DNA of 64,000 nt from Heterobilharzia americana (Eukaryota; Platyhelminthes; Trematoda; Strigeidida; Schistosomatidae). Of this stretch, positions 35,035-46,805 are shown one piece after another. Numbering within the stretch: the stretch's first letter is position 1; every line of letters starts with the position of its first letter. The position numbers and the translations under genes were made by a program. Under the pieces are notes generated by a model that saw only the letters and a list, made by a program, of their open reading frames with translations, searched no databases and was not told where the DNA came from. The stretch spans positions 62,687,160 through 62,751,159 of the forward strand of contig OX104130.1 in NCBI GenBank assembly GCA_944470555.2, given 5' to 3'.

Positions 35035-35830
35035 TAGGCTCTCACCGTCATTGCTTACTGACACTGGTGCTCCCTAAGATTCTTTTCTTTCCCTTGGTTT
35101 TTCCCTTTCTTTATGTATAACTTATCATCTTCAGCTAGTATCAATTTTATCAAATATCCTAATGACCTAACAGTTTTTATACCTGTCAACTCTTCATCAG
35201 ATTGTTCTCAAATAAACGATTTACTACTTACTATTGGACGGTAGTTATCCATGAATAGTCTTGTGCTCAATTCTCTAAAATATCAGACTATAAACTTTAG
35301 TTTCAGACGTGAACATAATCTATATAAACTGCTGAATTCTTATGCTTCCTCTTCTACTGATAGTTACAAGTATGACTTATCTCTAGGTGTTTTTCTTATC
35401 ACCTTTCCTAGTTCCACCATATCTGACTAATTTTCAAAAGAATCTTCCACCTAATTTTCTGTATTAGGAAGCTGGAAATATCTGGCATAACTCGGCCTCT
35501 CCTCTTATGCTTCATAAACTCCTACATCTTGGCTATTCTTCTCTTTTGTTCTCCTTTATTCTTTCCTGGGTTGCTGGAAAAACTATGCTGTATTGCTTAG
35601 GATTCTGAAGATTATCAGTGGAACTGGTGTAGAAAAACGTCTTAACTCATGTAAACATCTGATAGGAATTATCCTATCAGATGACCAGTATTCTCTTCAG
35701 TTAAAGCTTTCTACATGTCGGTCATCAGGCAAGAACAGGAGTACGTAGGTAGACTTTATGCACATACTACTGCTGGATATAAAAACTCTACAGTACTATA
35801 TTTAGCTCGCGTCCTGTGCAAGAAAGAGAG
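35035..35830 (+). mobile_element. CR1-like LINE remnant, reverse transcriptase to C-terminus
   Basis: Read across frames, the plus strand shows RLSPSLLTDTGAP (35036-35075, counterpart of the 'GxPQGxxLSP' motif, with a stop after P). It then shows KYPNDLTVFIPVNSSSD (near 35155-35205, the YADD active-site region with AD changed to PN), NSLVLN, and an ending with CKHLIGIILSDDQYSLQLKL, STCRSS, AHTTAGYKNSTVLYLARVLC (near 35655-35825). This order is that of CR1-clade elements (SR1-like in schistosomes). It is non-functional. Confidence 0.75.
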
Positions 35831-38097
35831 TGCTAGGAATGAACTAACTAATTAGCTTTTCTTTGTGAAAGCAAACTAATTCAACATTACACAGACTGCT
35901 ATTATTTAGGTATTGTGAATCTAGTTACTAATGTGATTGTTTGTGAAAGTTAACTCTTCATTTTCAAGAAAGTTGTAGATGGAGTAAATATTCTTACCTT
36001 TTATACGTAATTTATACTTATTTCACTTTATTATGTACACATATACACCATTTCTGTCCAATTGATGTTATATGGCTTGCTGGAATTTCTGTATAATGTT
36101 CCTGAAACATCTTTCAGAACAAAATCATTCTTCTTCTTACTATGAATTCCTGAATAAATTCCATTGGATTATTAATGAATACTAGTGTTCCCTTTAGATT
36201 CTTCAGTTCGCTATTTAAGTCTTTTCATCGATCAGTCACTTTTCTATTTCTTTTATCCAGACATTTTGCTACACTTCCCTTAACTAGTGTTGGGTGAAAT
36301 GACTTGAAGTCTAGACCTGTTATGATCCATTAGTTTACTGTAGATGGTATATTATGTGAACCATAATCTCTCCTTAGTCTTACTTTGGGGTCCAAAATAG
36401 CCGAATCACCTTGTCAATTTTCAGTCTCATAAGTGAGCTGGATTGCAATAGTTGATGAGATTGTGTTAGATGGGTCTACAGTCATCAACAAATGATACTT
36501 AGTGTGCCTCAAAAAGTCAACAAATTTGGCATAAAACCTCTAACTACCTTTTTGTAATTCAAGTAGTATAAAACGTATTTTAAAAGAAATTAGACAACTG
36601 GTCAATTTCTGAATAGATTACAGTAATTTCTGAGTGGAGTAAAAACAAAAAGTAGACTGAGGATTTTGTTAGATTAAATCTGAATAATTTTAGACTACGT
36701 ACCTAAAGAGGCTGTTTTTGTGGATAGTGCTGGTGATTGGTATTTTGGTTTGTAACTTTATCCTAGTGACACATCCTTTTAGCTTAAGTGTAATTCTGTG
36801 GTTCCTCAAATGTTAATAACCTGCTATAGAGTTCACCACTAGAGTGGGTTATGGATATATACACTTTATGAAGTATAAGAAATCACCAAGCCTAAAAATA
36901 ACCAAATACTCTTTAAAGATATGAACAAATCACAATTCTAATGAAACAATGAAATAAATGTATAGATCGTGAATTAGGCCTTTCGAGGATATTTTCCCAT
37001 AGCTAATAGGATGGATTTTCAGCTCCTGCTTATCAGGTTACTGAATGTCACGCTGAGTAGAACCCAATTTATATTCGCATTAAATGATTGTCATGAGTTC
37101 GGAATCTTGTCACCATCAATATCCGAAGTATTGAAAGTGAACCTTTAGCAAAATAAATCCAGACTTTATGTCTTTGATATAAACGTCCATCTTTCGATTT
37201 GCATTTTGTTGCTTAATTATTGTCGAACTGATATTCATAAGAAGCTTGATTTCATAGCTGGATTAAGTCCTCCTGAGATTAGTTTGAAACAAACCCATTT
37301 CGTAATAGTTTTATTCAGGGAGTGAAAAAAGCTGGAAAACAGTTTATGACTGAAGATCACTAAAAACCTGATCTATAACTTGCCCCATAGAATAAATCTT
37401 TCAAAGATTCTATTAGAAACTGTAACTCTGGTGATCAATCTTCTTGAATATGATGATTATTATTTCTCAGTTGCATTAGATGACACCGTCATTATATTTG
37501 AAACTGAAAGAGATTTGAAAACACATGCTAATGGATTTTATTATGTCAGATAGCAAAGTGTTCAGTGTGACGCTTGACGGTCCAGAAATAATCCCAGTAT
37601 GGGATCGTAAGTTCACGTAGCCAAGAAGTTTAAAACTAGGATGAAATATCTTGCTAGTGCTCAATGATTGATAATGATTTTTTAAGCAATTTCCTTAAAT
37701 GATGGAAAGTGCTTCCAAAGGAAACACGAAATTACTGCAGAAAGTGGAGATTAATATGTTCATTCATAAATTGAGACTTGGATATCATTAGATATCATTA
37801 CTGTTGTCTGATACTGTTAACTTTTCATAAAGAATACTTAAATGGTAAGTTGAATTTCATTTGCACACTTTTGAACACAACTTGAGGTCACCTGATCTAG
37901 GGTAGTTACTGAAAATCTGGACCAACAGTGAAGGTGGATTACATAATTCTGTATTGCTTGCATAGTACTGATACTCGTGTGATATAAAATTTCAAAGAAT
38001 TCTGAAAACAAAGGAGAAGGAATTTGACCCAGTATAGCGATGGGAAATTAGAGGTGCCAGTAAACATTAACTGATACCGGTTGGACAAGTAGTAGCT
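35831..38097. other. Unassigned AT-rich intergenic sequence
   Basis: No named repeat, RNA gene or supported coding frame. A small direct repeat (TTAGATATCA twice, near 37789-37800) is visible. Confidence 0.35.
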
Positions 38098-38275
38098 CAC
38101 GCGCTCCAGTGGCCTAGTGGATAAAACTTTAGTGTTTGAAGCGATGGGTATTGAGTTCAATTATCATTGGGGAAGACATCATTCACTTAGATGCAGATGA
38201 ATGCCACTGACGAGTGCCAAGTGGGGCGAGACGTGTGTCCGTCATTCCGTTAAATAGACTACGATTTCTAAATTC
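38098..38275 (+). repeat. Sm-alpha-like SINE with tRNA-like head; ribozyme A14 changed
   Basis: The tRNA-like head CAGTGGCCTAGTGGATAAAA (about 38107-38126) carries an A-box-like segment, and GAGTTCAATTA holds a weak B box. The ribozyme domain near 38209-38245 keeps CTGACGAG, but GAAAC is GAGAC and stem II is distorted (GTGCC/GGGGC). Confidence 0.7.
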
Positions 38276-39869
38276 ATATTTATAGTCTAACTATGGAGAG
38301 TTTGTTTGTTAACCAATTAACATACTTAATGTGGAGATAATTCGGGTCACTTACCTTTTGTATAATATTTATATACTCTCTATGTTATATACAGTTTTCA
38401 AAGAAAATCTGTCAAGTATCAAAATACTCCTTAAAATGTCAAGTGAATATTTTAATATTTCCTTATCAATATCATATTTCGTTTAGTGCATCTCGTTTCT
38501 TACTAAAATTCGAAGGGATGAGAACAAGGGGAAAGGCAGAAGAGGATGATCCATTTTATTTCCTAGTTTTCGTCTTAACTACACAGTAATTATGAAAATG
38601 AACAACAACAGTTTGTTACATAAAACTAATTGCCTACTGATAGAGTTTTAGGTAGACAAAAGTGAAAACAAGAAATAAAGTATGGCCAAATGTGTCTGAA
38701 AGATTTATAACAGCATTAGAAATAATAGCAAAGGGATATTCAGTTAAATGATGACATGAGATAAGAAAAATCTCTTAAGGATATAAGAATAAATGAAAAA
38801 ACTGGATTGATTGAGTATTGATCACAGTTTTTACAGTAAGAATCTATGGATGTAAAATGTAATGTTATTCCTTTAAGGTTAAAATCTAAATAAAGACAAG
38901 ATTAGAGTGACTGAGACAGTAATAAGACAGATAAAGGCAGTTAAGAATAAAAAGTCTATCAATCGAATAATGAACAATGATTTTAAAATATGCTGCTTCT
39001 ACCTTCTATTTTCAGTTGAGGAGGAGTACATAAACCCAATAGTAACGTCGTAACTAAGTAGTGCCACGATCCACTCTAAATGTCACTAGCAAGTTCGCTG
39101 AATGGTCAGCAAATTGCAGTTAATTAAATAAAGATTGAGTGTATGTATTTTGACTGATATATTTGAGTGTCGACTAAGGAAAAGTAAGCAGAATTCATTG
39201 GATCCCCACTGTTCCAGAACAATCCATTAATCGAAACACCATAAGAAGTTATCCAGTAATGCTGAGTAACTTTCTTTAAACGGCTGGTTTAATTACGCGC
39301 TGAGAGTGTATACTTTAAGTTTGATTATGATCTACATTATCAAGCCGATAGATTGACTGTAACGGGTTCAGTGAAATCTATTCTGACTCATTTAATGAAA
39401 ATTTGTAAGGAGCAAATTTACCCAGTACTGCTGGTAGAACGACATTTGGTACACGAAACCTGAGTGACGATCTTATCACTTACAATGCTATGAATCACAT
39501 TAATATTTGGCTAGAGATGTCGATCAAGACAAACATAAATATTATATTGATAAAGACTTAAGTATCTCACAACTAAGTAAAGGTAGATATCCAAGATTTA
39601 CTTATTGGACAGAAGCAGTGGAGGGATACTGGCTAAGCTTGTCCTATTCCAGTTCTATAATAAACACTACTTAAGGACTAATAAGAATGATAGACAAGAG
39701 AACTAGAAATTGTTGCTCATTAGAATACTCTGACCTCAAGATGACACATACACTTCCTTTATTATTGTTAACGGACACAAAACCTAGAACTTACGATCAA
39801 ATAATTCATAATACCATACTGTATTGAAAAAGTGTCTACTTATCTAAAGATCGAAATTTGATTAATTTT
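38276..39869. other. Unassigned AT-rich intergenic sequence
   Basis: No recognised feature. Confidence 0.35.
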
Positions 39870-40190
39870 CTCGACATGAATGAGGATTTTTTAATTTAGA
39901 AGTAGTATTCATCATCAACTGACATCAATTGGGGAACCAGTGAAAATCTGGGAGCACTGGACAGCTGTTTCGTCATACTATGGGACTCCCCACCAGTACA
40001 CACCCACGATCCGGCTCCCCACGAATCGAACTCACGATCTTCAGGTTTCACGCGTTAACCATTCAGCTACTGGGTCGGTCTCCAGTGGTTCACAATTTCT
40101 AACTTCTGTCAATTCACGATATAGCGTGACAATCACCCAAGTTCTTCAGTTAGCATCCACTTTACTTCCGACTGGTTGACCCCACAGGTC
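39870..40190 (-). repeat. tRNA-derived dispersed repeat, third family
   Basis: On the minus strand it carries an A-box-like TAGCTGAATGGTTAAC and a B box GAGTTCGATTCG, the split promoter of tRNA-type RNA polymerase III genes. It is a close reverse-complement relative of 45441-45777, including the outer TTTAGAAGTAGTATTCATC end (39896-39914). The right end, near 40190, lacks the matching terminal repeat. Confidence 0.7.
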
Positions 40191-40544
40191 ATGGCTTCTC
40201 TTTTTTTGCCTAATAATTATAATTCACTAAATAACCTCGGGCATAAATCATTTGATAAGTCAGAAACTATAGAACGAGGAAAGTGTATTATTATCATCGC
40301 GATAAAAGTCATAGTCAACTTAATTGTTGCCAGTATGCTTATTTTATTCGTCGTTCAGTTTTCATCATTAACTGAAATTAGACTGGAAACCATTCAAAGA
40401 GAATGTTCCCTAATTATTTGGGTGTCGAAAAGAGAGAAACTTTCACAAACTAAAACCATCCACGTTTTACATACAAACTTTAGTGTTCTCTTAAGCAATA
40501 GTTTGCTTGCTGTTTGTAGGATTTACTTTTATGCCATAAGATAG
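40191..40544 (+). CDS. Doubtful open frame with one predicted membrane segment
   Basis: A 117-codon frame starts at ATG 40191, inside the end of the preceding repeat, and ends at 40544. It contains a hydrophobic run (CIIIIAIKVIVNLIVASMLI) that would span a membrane. There is no family motif, and AT-rich DNA readily yields Ile/Leu-rich frames. The start lies within repeat sequence, which argues against a conserved gene. I do not assign a function. Confidence 0.15.
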   Translation: MASLFLPNNYNSLNNLGHKSFDKSETIERGKCIIIIAIKVIVNLIVASMLILFVVQFSSLTEIRLETIQRECSLIIWVSKREKLSQTKTIHVLHTNFSVLLSNSLLAVCRIYFYAIR

Positions 40545-40689
40545 TTCGGTATAACCTTGATTTTCGCAAATCCTTGACTGTGAAATTCAGACTCACATAT
40601 CATGCTACTGAATATTCGTTATCCAAATTCATATATATATTGTATGATAAAAAGTGTACGTCAGAAAACTCATTATTAATTCTCTAACA

Positions 40690-41520
40690 CTATCTGTTAG
40701 AGGAAACCAACAACAGCATCAACGCAATAACAGCAACAAGCACCAGTCACCATCAACAGGAGAAATCTAAACAGAAGTAGTCTCTGTCACCTACCTACCT
40801 GCCTACCTACCTGCCTACCTACCTACCTACCTACCTACCTACCTGCCTACCTACCCACCTACCTACCTACCTACCTACCTACACACCTACCCACCTACCT
40901 ACCTACCTACCTACCTACCTACCTACCTACCTACACACCTACCTACCTACCTACACACCTACCTACCTACCCACCTAGGCAACATCGTTTCAACCATTAC
41001 ACACTGCACACATGTGGACTTCAAAACAAGGATCGGAAAGACAGCAAGACAGGTCTTCATCAACCTGAAGTCAGTGTGGAGATCTTCTGCACTCAGCACA
41101 AACAACAAGGCGTCTCCAACAAACTACAGACATTCATCAACAACTGCCACCTACGCTCGATGCTGAAGATCAGATGAGAAGGCGAGAAAGAATAAGCAAC
41201 AAAGAACTCTGGACTGCCAACGACTGCCAACGAACCAACCAAGAAGCTATCACCCAACAAATATGTAGAACAAAGTGGAGATGGATTGGATTTGGTATAC
41301 AGTGAGAAGATTATTCGAGGACATCATGGGCCAGGTCAGGCCATCGAGTTGAAGCCAAACTGGAAACGATGAGTTGGGCGTCCGAGGCGAGGGTGGTATG
41401 GAGGAGATGGTATGAAGAAGAAATGGGAGCTTATGGGCAGTTGTGGACCCATGTTGAAAATACTGCAGAGAACTGGAGAGTGAAATGGCGACGTGGAACC
41501 CAAGGGATAAATAATAATAT
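40690..41520 (+). mobile_element. RTE-like LINE, non-autonomous subfamily (copy G)
   Basis: A plus-strand 3' fragment ends in GATAAATAATAATATAATAA. Compared with the copy at 46806-50146 it lacks about 68 bp between AACAACAAG and GCGTCTCCAAC (near 41105) and carries an ACTGCCAACG duplication near 41215. Exactly the same changes occur in the copy at 43875-44540, so the two descend from one deleted master. A large CTAC microsatellite interrupts it at 40789-40976. Confidence 0.85.
40789..40976 (+). repeat. (CTAC)n microsatellite inside an RTE copy
   Basis: About 188 bp of CTAC repeats with CCTG, CCCA and ACAC variants lie between GTCTCTGTCAC and CTAGGCAACATCG. The corresponding place in the sister copy (44430-44455, minus strand) reads CACCTACCTGGGCAA, which supplies the seed for the expansion. 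Confidence 0.95.
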
Positions 41521-41689
41521 AATAAGTACCTACTTCCACCAACAACTTATTCACTCCCAAATATATAGTTCAAAGACTACCACAATGACATCTGAAAAGC
41601 TAACATGCTGCTGTTTACACCAATATATTTTATTATCACTTTGGCTGCCTGACACAGCCACTATTTAACAGACCCGTATTGATGCTGGA
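41521..41689. other. Short unassigned spacer
   Basis: Sequence between an RTE tail and a tRNA-derived dimer; nothing recognised. Confidence 0.4.
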
Positions 41690-41965
41690 TAATGATTGAA
41701 ACTGAAGTGAGAATCTGGGTCGTAGCATCATTTGAATCAGAGACCTTCAGATAACCAACCTGGTGCTGTATAAACTGGGCAACGAGATACAGCTGCATCA
41801 CGAATTGGCATAGACGTCGTGTAAGATCGTCGGTGATGGAAGTGAAATTAAAATCTAATCAGTAGCCGGATCTCGTAGCTCAATTGGTAGAATACTGGCC
41901 AGGTACTTCGAAAACCATTAATTCTAATCATGCGGTAGCTCAGTTTTTCATTTAAACCTCAATCA
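41690..41965. repeat. Palindromic dimer of tRNA-derived halves, copy 3
   Basis: The outer ends AATGATTGAAACTGAAGTGAGAA (split) and TTTTTCATTTAAACCTCAATCAT are inverted copies. The right half holds GATCTCGTAGCTCAATTGG (A-box character) and the left half the inverse CCAACCTGGTGCTGTATAAA. It is more diverged than copies 1 and 2. Confidence 0.6.
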
Positions 41966-43874
41966 TAAATATATTTTATATGCTTTCACGGAGAAAAAGA
42001 TTACTTATTTGTATATCAAAAGGTTCCTTTTTGTTTCATCGAAACTCTGTCCATTTGAGTAGCATTTAACAATGTAACTTTTATACCACTTCATTTTTGG
42101 CTTTACAATTTCCGGCTTTTTTTCTTGCTAGAATGTCATTATGTTTAAAAGAGAGTATGTCGAAATTTGGAGCATATCAGAGTTTTCATCTGTAGCATAA
42201 TTCATTTATTTTATTTCTAGCTTAAAATGTGTGACTTATTAGAAAGAATGACACATTGTGTTGTTAATTAGTTTTTGTACTGTTAGGTGGATCCTATTGT
42301 GTTACTTTTACGTAAAACTTGACCAGACTTACTATATCATCGATATCAACATAGGACCGGACTTACATAAATTAATATGTCTCAGTACCCAACTAATCTG
42401 TACCTTGTCTACGTGTAAGTATTGATAACAAAAGACAAATTAGAAAACACATTAAACAGTAAAAGTATTCGGAAAGACAATTTATTAATTAGTCAGAGAA
42501 TAAGAGGTTAATTATATAAATAAATGTTAACTTATCTATTTATTAATGGCTAATCTAGGGACTCTGAGACAGTAGCTGGAAACCAAAACAAAGAAGACGT
42601 GAAAATGACGAATGCGAAAGCGTGGATGCCTATGCACTAAAACAAACTTATATAACTAAAGTCACTCGACACAGTAGTAATAAATTATTAAGTTATTATT
42701 GATATATTTTAAATGTTTATTCATTTGAAGCCTAACATCATTTTGGTACTGCGAAGGTACACTACAGTAACGCTGGTGAAATAAAGAGCTTGTATCTAGC
42801 TTGTAGGGACTTGTCAACTTCGAATACCTGGTCTTTCCCAAACGAAACATACATACTCTAAAGCTGATACTTACTACCCAACATGACAACAAATTCATGA
42901 AATCGCTAGATGCTTGTTTACATGATAATCTTCGAGATTAGGCTTTCGCAAAAAAATTTCATAAGATTAGCACAAAGGGAGACTTTTTTAATACATTCCA
43001 TCCTTTTATAGCGATAACTTAACAGGAATAGTATTTAAAACTGTGGGAATAGAATATAAATGTTCTCGCTAAGACATAAATAAATATTAGATGACATCAT
43101 TCCCTAGATCTACTATGAGTATCCTCATCTAATGGTAAAAAAATATCAACATGATTTGTAAAACTATAACTCCTGGAAATCATTTTGAGTAGGCAAATAG
43201 TTGAGGATTGAAAGTTATGCAAAACGGAATAAGATAATCGACACTTTGATCAAGCAAAACTTCCTTAAATAAACGTCACCACAATGAAGTGATACACTGT
43301 ACATAAGATTATGCCTCAACTAGTATCACTGAAGAAGGGAATAGACTTCAAAATAAGGTATTTCAGTGCAATGATAAATTTAAAGAAAACTTAAAAAAAA
43401 CAATCAACAGAGTTAGTAGGTTTTGAAGGTTTGTAATGTAATGAGGTGAATATTAAAAAAGAAATAGAAAAATCTTTTTGAAACTCATAATTCAAGCCTT
43501 TACTTCTGAATTGCTATGACTTCAGCACTTCATAAGAAACATTTACTTACACTTTTGAGAGTTCTATCTTGTATTCAATAGATTACAGCAAAATAATCTT
43601 CGAAAATTATGCCTGCACTGTTGACTCAGTATTGCGGAACAGAATTCCTGGTTAAACTGAATTTATCTTTGATATGCTCCAAAGCTTTTATGTCAACAGT
43701 GAGCAATCTGCTTCTGACTACTATTTATGTACATGAATAATAGAACAGTCAGAAGTGAAAGTTTATCCATTGAGTAATCAGCAGCACAGATCGTTCGCTT
43801 GGCAGCTTTCATTAATCTATTCTGTACTATATGGTTTGTCAACGTTGGAATAGAAATTCTAAAATTATTTATCA
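41966..43874. other. Unassigned AT-rich intergenic sequence
   Basis: No recognised feature in about 1.9 kb. Confidence 0.35.
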
Positions 43875-44540
43875 TTATTATTATTTTTCACTTGGGTTCC
43901 TAGTGGAACATATGGAATCAGTTGCACGTCACCATTTCACTCTCCAGTTCTCTGCAGTATTTTCAACATGGGTCCACAACTGCCCATAAGCTCCCATTTC
44001 TTCTTCATACCATCTCCTCCATACCACCCTCGCCTCGGACGCCCAACTCATCGTTTCCAGTTTGGCTTCAACTCGATGGCCTGACCTGGCCCATGATGTC
44101 CTCGAATAATCTTCTCACTGTATACCAAATCCAATCCATCTCCACTTTGTTCTACATATTTGTTGGGTGATAGCTTCTTGGTTGGTTCGTTGGCAGTCGT
44201 TGGCAGTCCAGAGTTCTTTGTTGCTTATTCTTTCTCGCCTTCTCATCTGATCTTCAGCATCGAGCGTAGGTGGCAGTTGTTGATGAATGTCTGTAGTTTG
44301 TTGGAGACGCCTTGTTGTTTGTGCTGAGTGCAGAAGATCTCCACACTGACTTCAGGTTGATGAAGACCTGTCTTGCTGTCTTTCCGATCCTTGTTTTGAA
44401 GTCCACATGTGTGCAGTGTGTAATGGTTGAAATGATTTTGCCCAGGTAGGTGAAAGAGACTACTTCTTTTTAGGTTTCTCCTGTTGATGGTGACTGGTGC
44501 TTGTTGCTGTTGTTGTTGGTTGAGTTACTTCATCACGTCT
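43875..44540 (-). mobile_element. RTE-like LINE, non-autonomous subfamily (copy H)
   Basis: A minus-strand 3' fragment shares with copy G the 68-bp deletion, the ACTGCCAACG duplication and several single changes. Its 3' tail is AAAAATAATAATAATGATAAATAA. No clear TSD was found. Confidence 0.85.
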
Positions 44541-45440
44541 GTAATAAGTGATTTCATATTAATGTGAGTCAGTGGTACTCGAATTTTGGTTTTTGTCGAA
44601 CAATCGAAAAACATTCATTTCACTTCCTTCTATTTTTTTTACTGACTGAAGAAGTTTTTGATGAATGAGAATATTGTAGTAGAAGTATAGAATCACTTTA
44701 CCCAACCTGAAATGCTACATTTATGTCAAGTAGCCAAGTCGTTAACCAGAGTGAATAGTTAAAGTAGAGTTTTGAGAGATAAGTGACATAACTGAATGCA
44801 GCTTTAGTCGAATGGATGCAAAAATTATGTAAGACAACGATTGAAGTTCATGCTTGATGCTTGTACTAAAAAATATCGAAGTTGTTATAATTCGTTATAA
44901 AACTAGTATAAGGTATTTTAAGCGATTCTCATAAAATATATAAATTGTGTATCAGAACAAAGTGAATAACATCTCGGTGGTTAATAAAATTTTTTTTGGT
45001 TTCTTTGAAATTGGAATATTTTTTTACAAGAAACAGAAAAATATGTCAATTTCTCTCATAAAATATGGAACGTTTATGTTCTGAACGCACGTTGTACTAC
45101 ATTACATATCGTGAAAGTTTGGTCTTATGGATTTCAAGCGAACTGAAGATCATTTAGAAATAAAGAAAGCATAACTGGTTAACTTACGTTGTTCCACTCT
45201 CAAGAAAAAAAAGCAATGAACTCCTACTTCATTGTCATTTAAAACATATAATAGTAAGAATCATCAACATATTTTGTTATGATGATTCAAAACATTGGAA
45301 GTATGCTTATAAGTACTTTCAACAGGATAGCATTTCTAATCCTGCCTCGAGAAACCGTTAGTCTTCAGCTCAACCAATTCTTTAGTCACCAATATGATGA
45401 ACATAATGTTTCAAGGATTATATATTTCAATAAATCATTA
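44541..45440. other. Unassigned AT-rich sequence
   Basis: No recognised feature. Confidence 0.35.
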
Positions 45441-45777
45441 TTTAGAAGTAGCATTCATCCAGATTGATATCACGAAGCTCTAATGAGAAGCTATGACCTA
45501 TAGGATCAACCAGTCGGAAGTAAAGTGGATGTTAACTGATTGTCGCGCTATATCGTGAATTGACAGAAGTGTGAAATTGTGAACCACTGGAGACCGATCC
45601 AATAGCTGAATGGTTAACGTGTGAAACCTGAAGATTGTGAGTTCGATCCGTGGGGAGCCGGATCGTGGGTGTGTACTGGTGGGGAGTCCCATAGTATGAC
45701 GAAACAGCTGTCCAGTGCTCCCAGATTTTCACTGGTTCCCCAATTGATATCAGTTGATGATGAATACTACTTCTAAA
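45441..45777 (+). repeat. tRNA-derived repeat bounded by 19-bp terminal inverted repeats
   Basis: The left terminus TTTAGAAGTAGCATTCATC (45441-45459) is the reverse complement, bar one base, of the right terminus at 45759-45777. Inside lie an A-box-like TAGCTGAATGGTTAAC (about 45604) and a B box GAGTTCGATCC (about 45640). It is inverted relative to 39870-40190, with high similarity over about 300 bp. Confidence 0.7.
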
Positions 45778-46791
45778 TTAAAAAATCCTCATTCATCTCA
45801 AAATTCATTATTTAAAAAAAGCGCACTGAGATAATTTCCACTCCCTTAATTATATCTCATCACTAAATAATGTAGAATAGTATATAAAAAAGGAATAAAA
45901 CCTGACCTTATTAAAATGAATTAATGTTAGTTAATTAGACAAGAAAAAAAAATGATAAATCATACGTTTCAGAAGAAATTGAAACGAAAAGAAAACTACT
46001 AGGCAAGTATTAAGTAAGATATGATGTATGACAGACAGAAAAGTTGATCTATGAATCTTTCAAGACAATAAACTTTCTATCATCTATCAAGATCACTTAG
46101 AAGGTAAGTTAAAATACTGAATTCAACAAACAGAATATTTCTATTCTCTTTTATTTTAATTTAGTTAAATTGTATCCAACTGTTACCCTACAGGTGTTGT
46201 GAAGCAAGATAACAATTAAGTGGCATTAAAATGATCTATTCCCACTATTGAATTACTTAGTTAAATAGCTGTCTGGTTCTAATGGAAATTAAAAGTCATC
46301 TATTGGCTGGGATTCATTGCCGACTTGTCACAGTATCTAAACTTGTTGATATTTGAAGTAATTGATGTACTGTGAACGAATTAAATTTTCTAACAATTGT
46401 GTTTATAATTAGGTGAATTCACTCATTCATCTCTCTTGTAATATATGATTTTCTGTAATAATTGTGTTAATATATAGAAACGGGTTACACTCTGTTTAGT
46501 TTACGAGATGGAGTAATACATTAGATAGTTACTGATGCCAAAACATAGTATCGATTACAATGCCTCAACATAATTGTCTTTCGAAAGGCTTCACTGGTCA
46601 CGAGGAGTTAATTGGAACAGATGATAATGCTAAAAACTCTGAACTTTGGAATGCAGTTCTCATTTCTTAATGATTTCTTGTTATGCACCTCCTTCATCAC
46701 TGTACTTACTCTTTATATTTTTGTTCAGTATTGCGTACTCTTTGTATGTGTGTGATCCTTACCAGTCGATTGGTATTATTTTGAACGTCGC
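45778..46791. other. Unassigned AT-rich intergenic sequence
   Basis: No recognised feature; the last 14 bases are the target of the next RTE copy. Confidence 0.4.
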
Positions 46792-46805
46792 TAAATATAC
46801 TACTC

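Noticed and set aside
38107..38165. Functional tRNA gene
   Set aside because: The tRNA-like head occurs at the same place in every Sm-alpha-like copy and its B box is degenerate here.
39870..45777. One large 5.9-kb palindrome (repeat - RTE G - RTE H - repeat)
   Set aside because: The order is symmetrical, but the sequences between the repeats and the RTE copies do not match in inverted orientation, so these are separate insertions.
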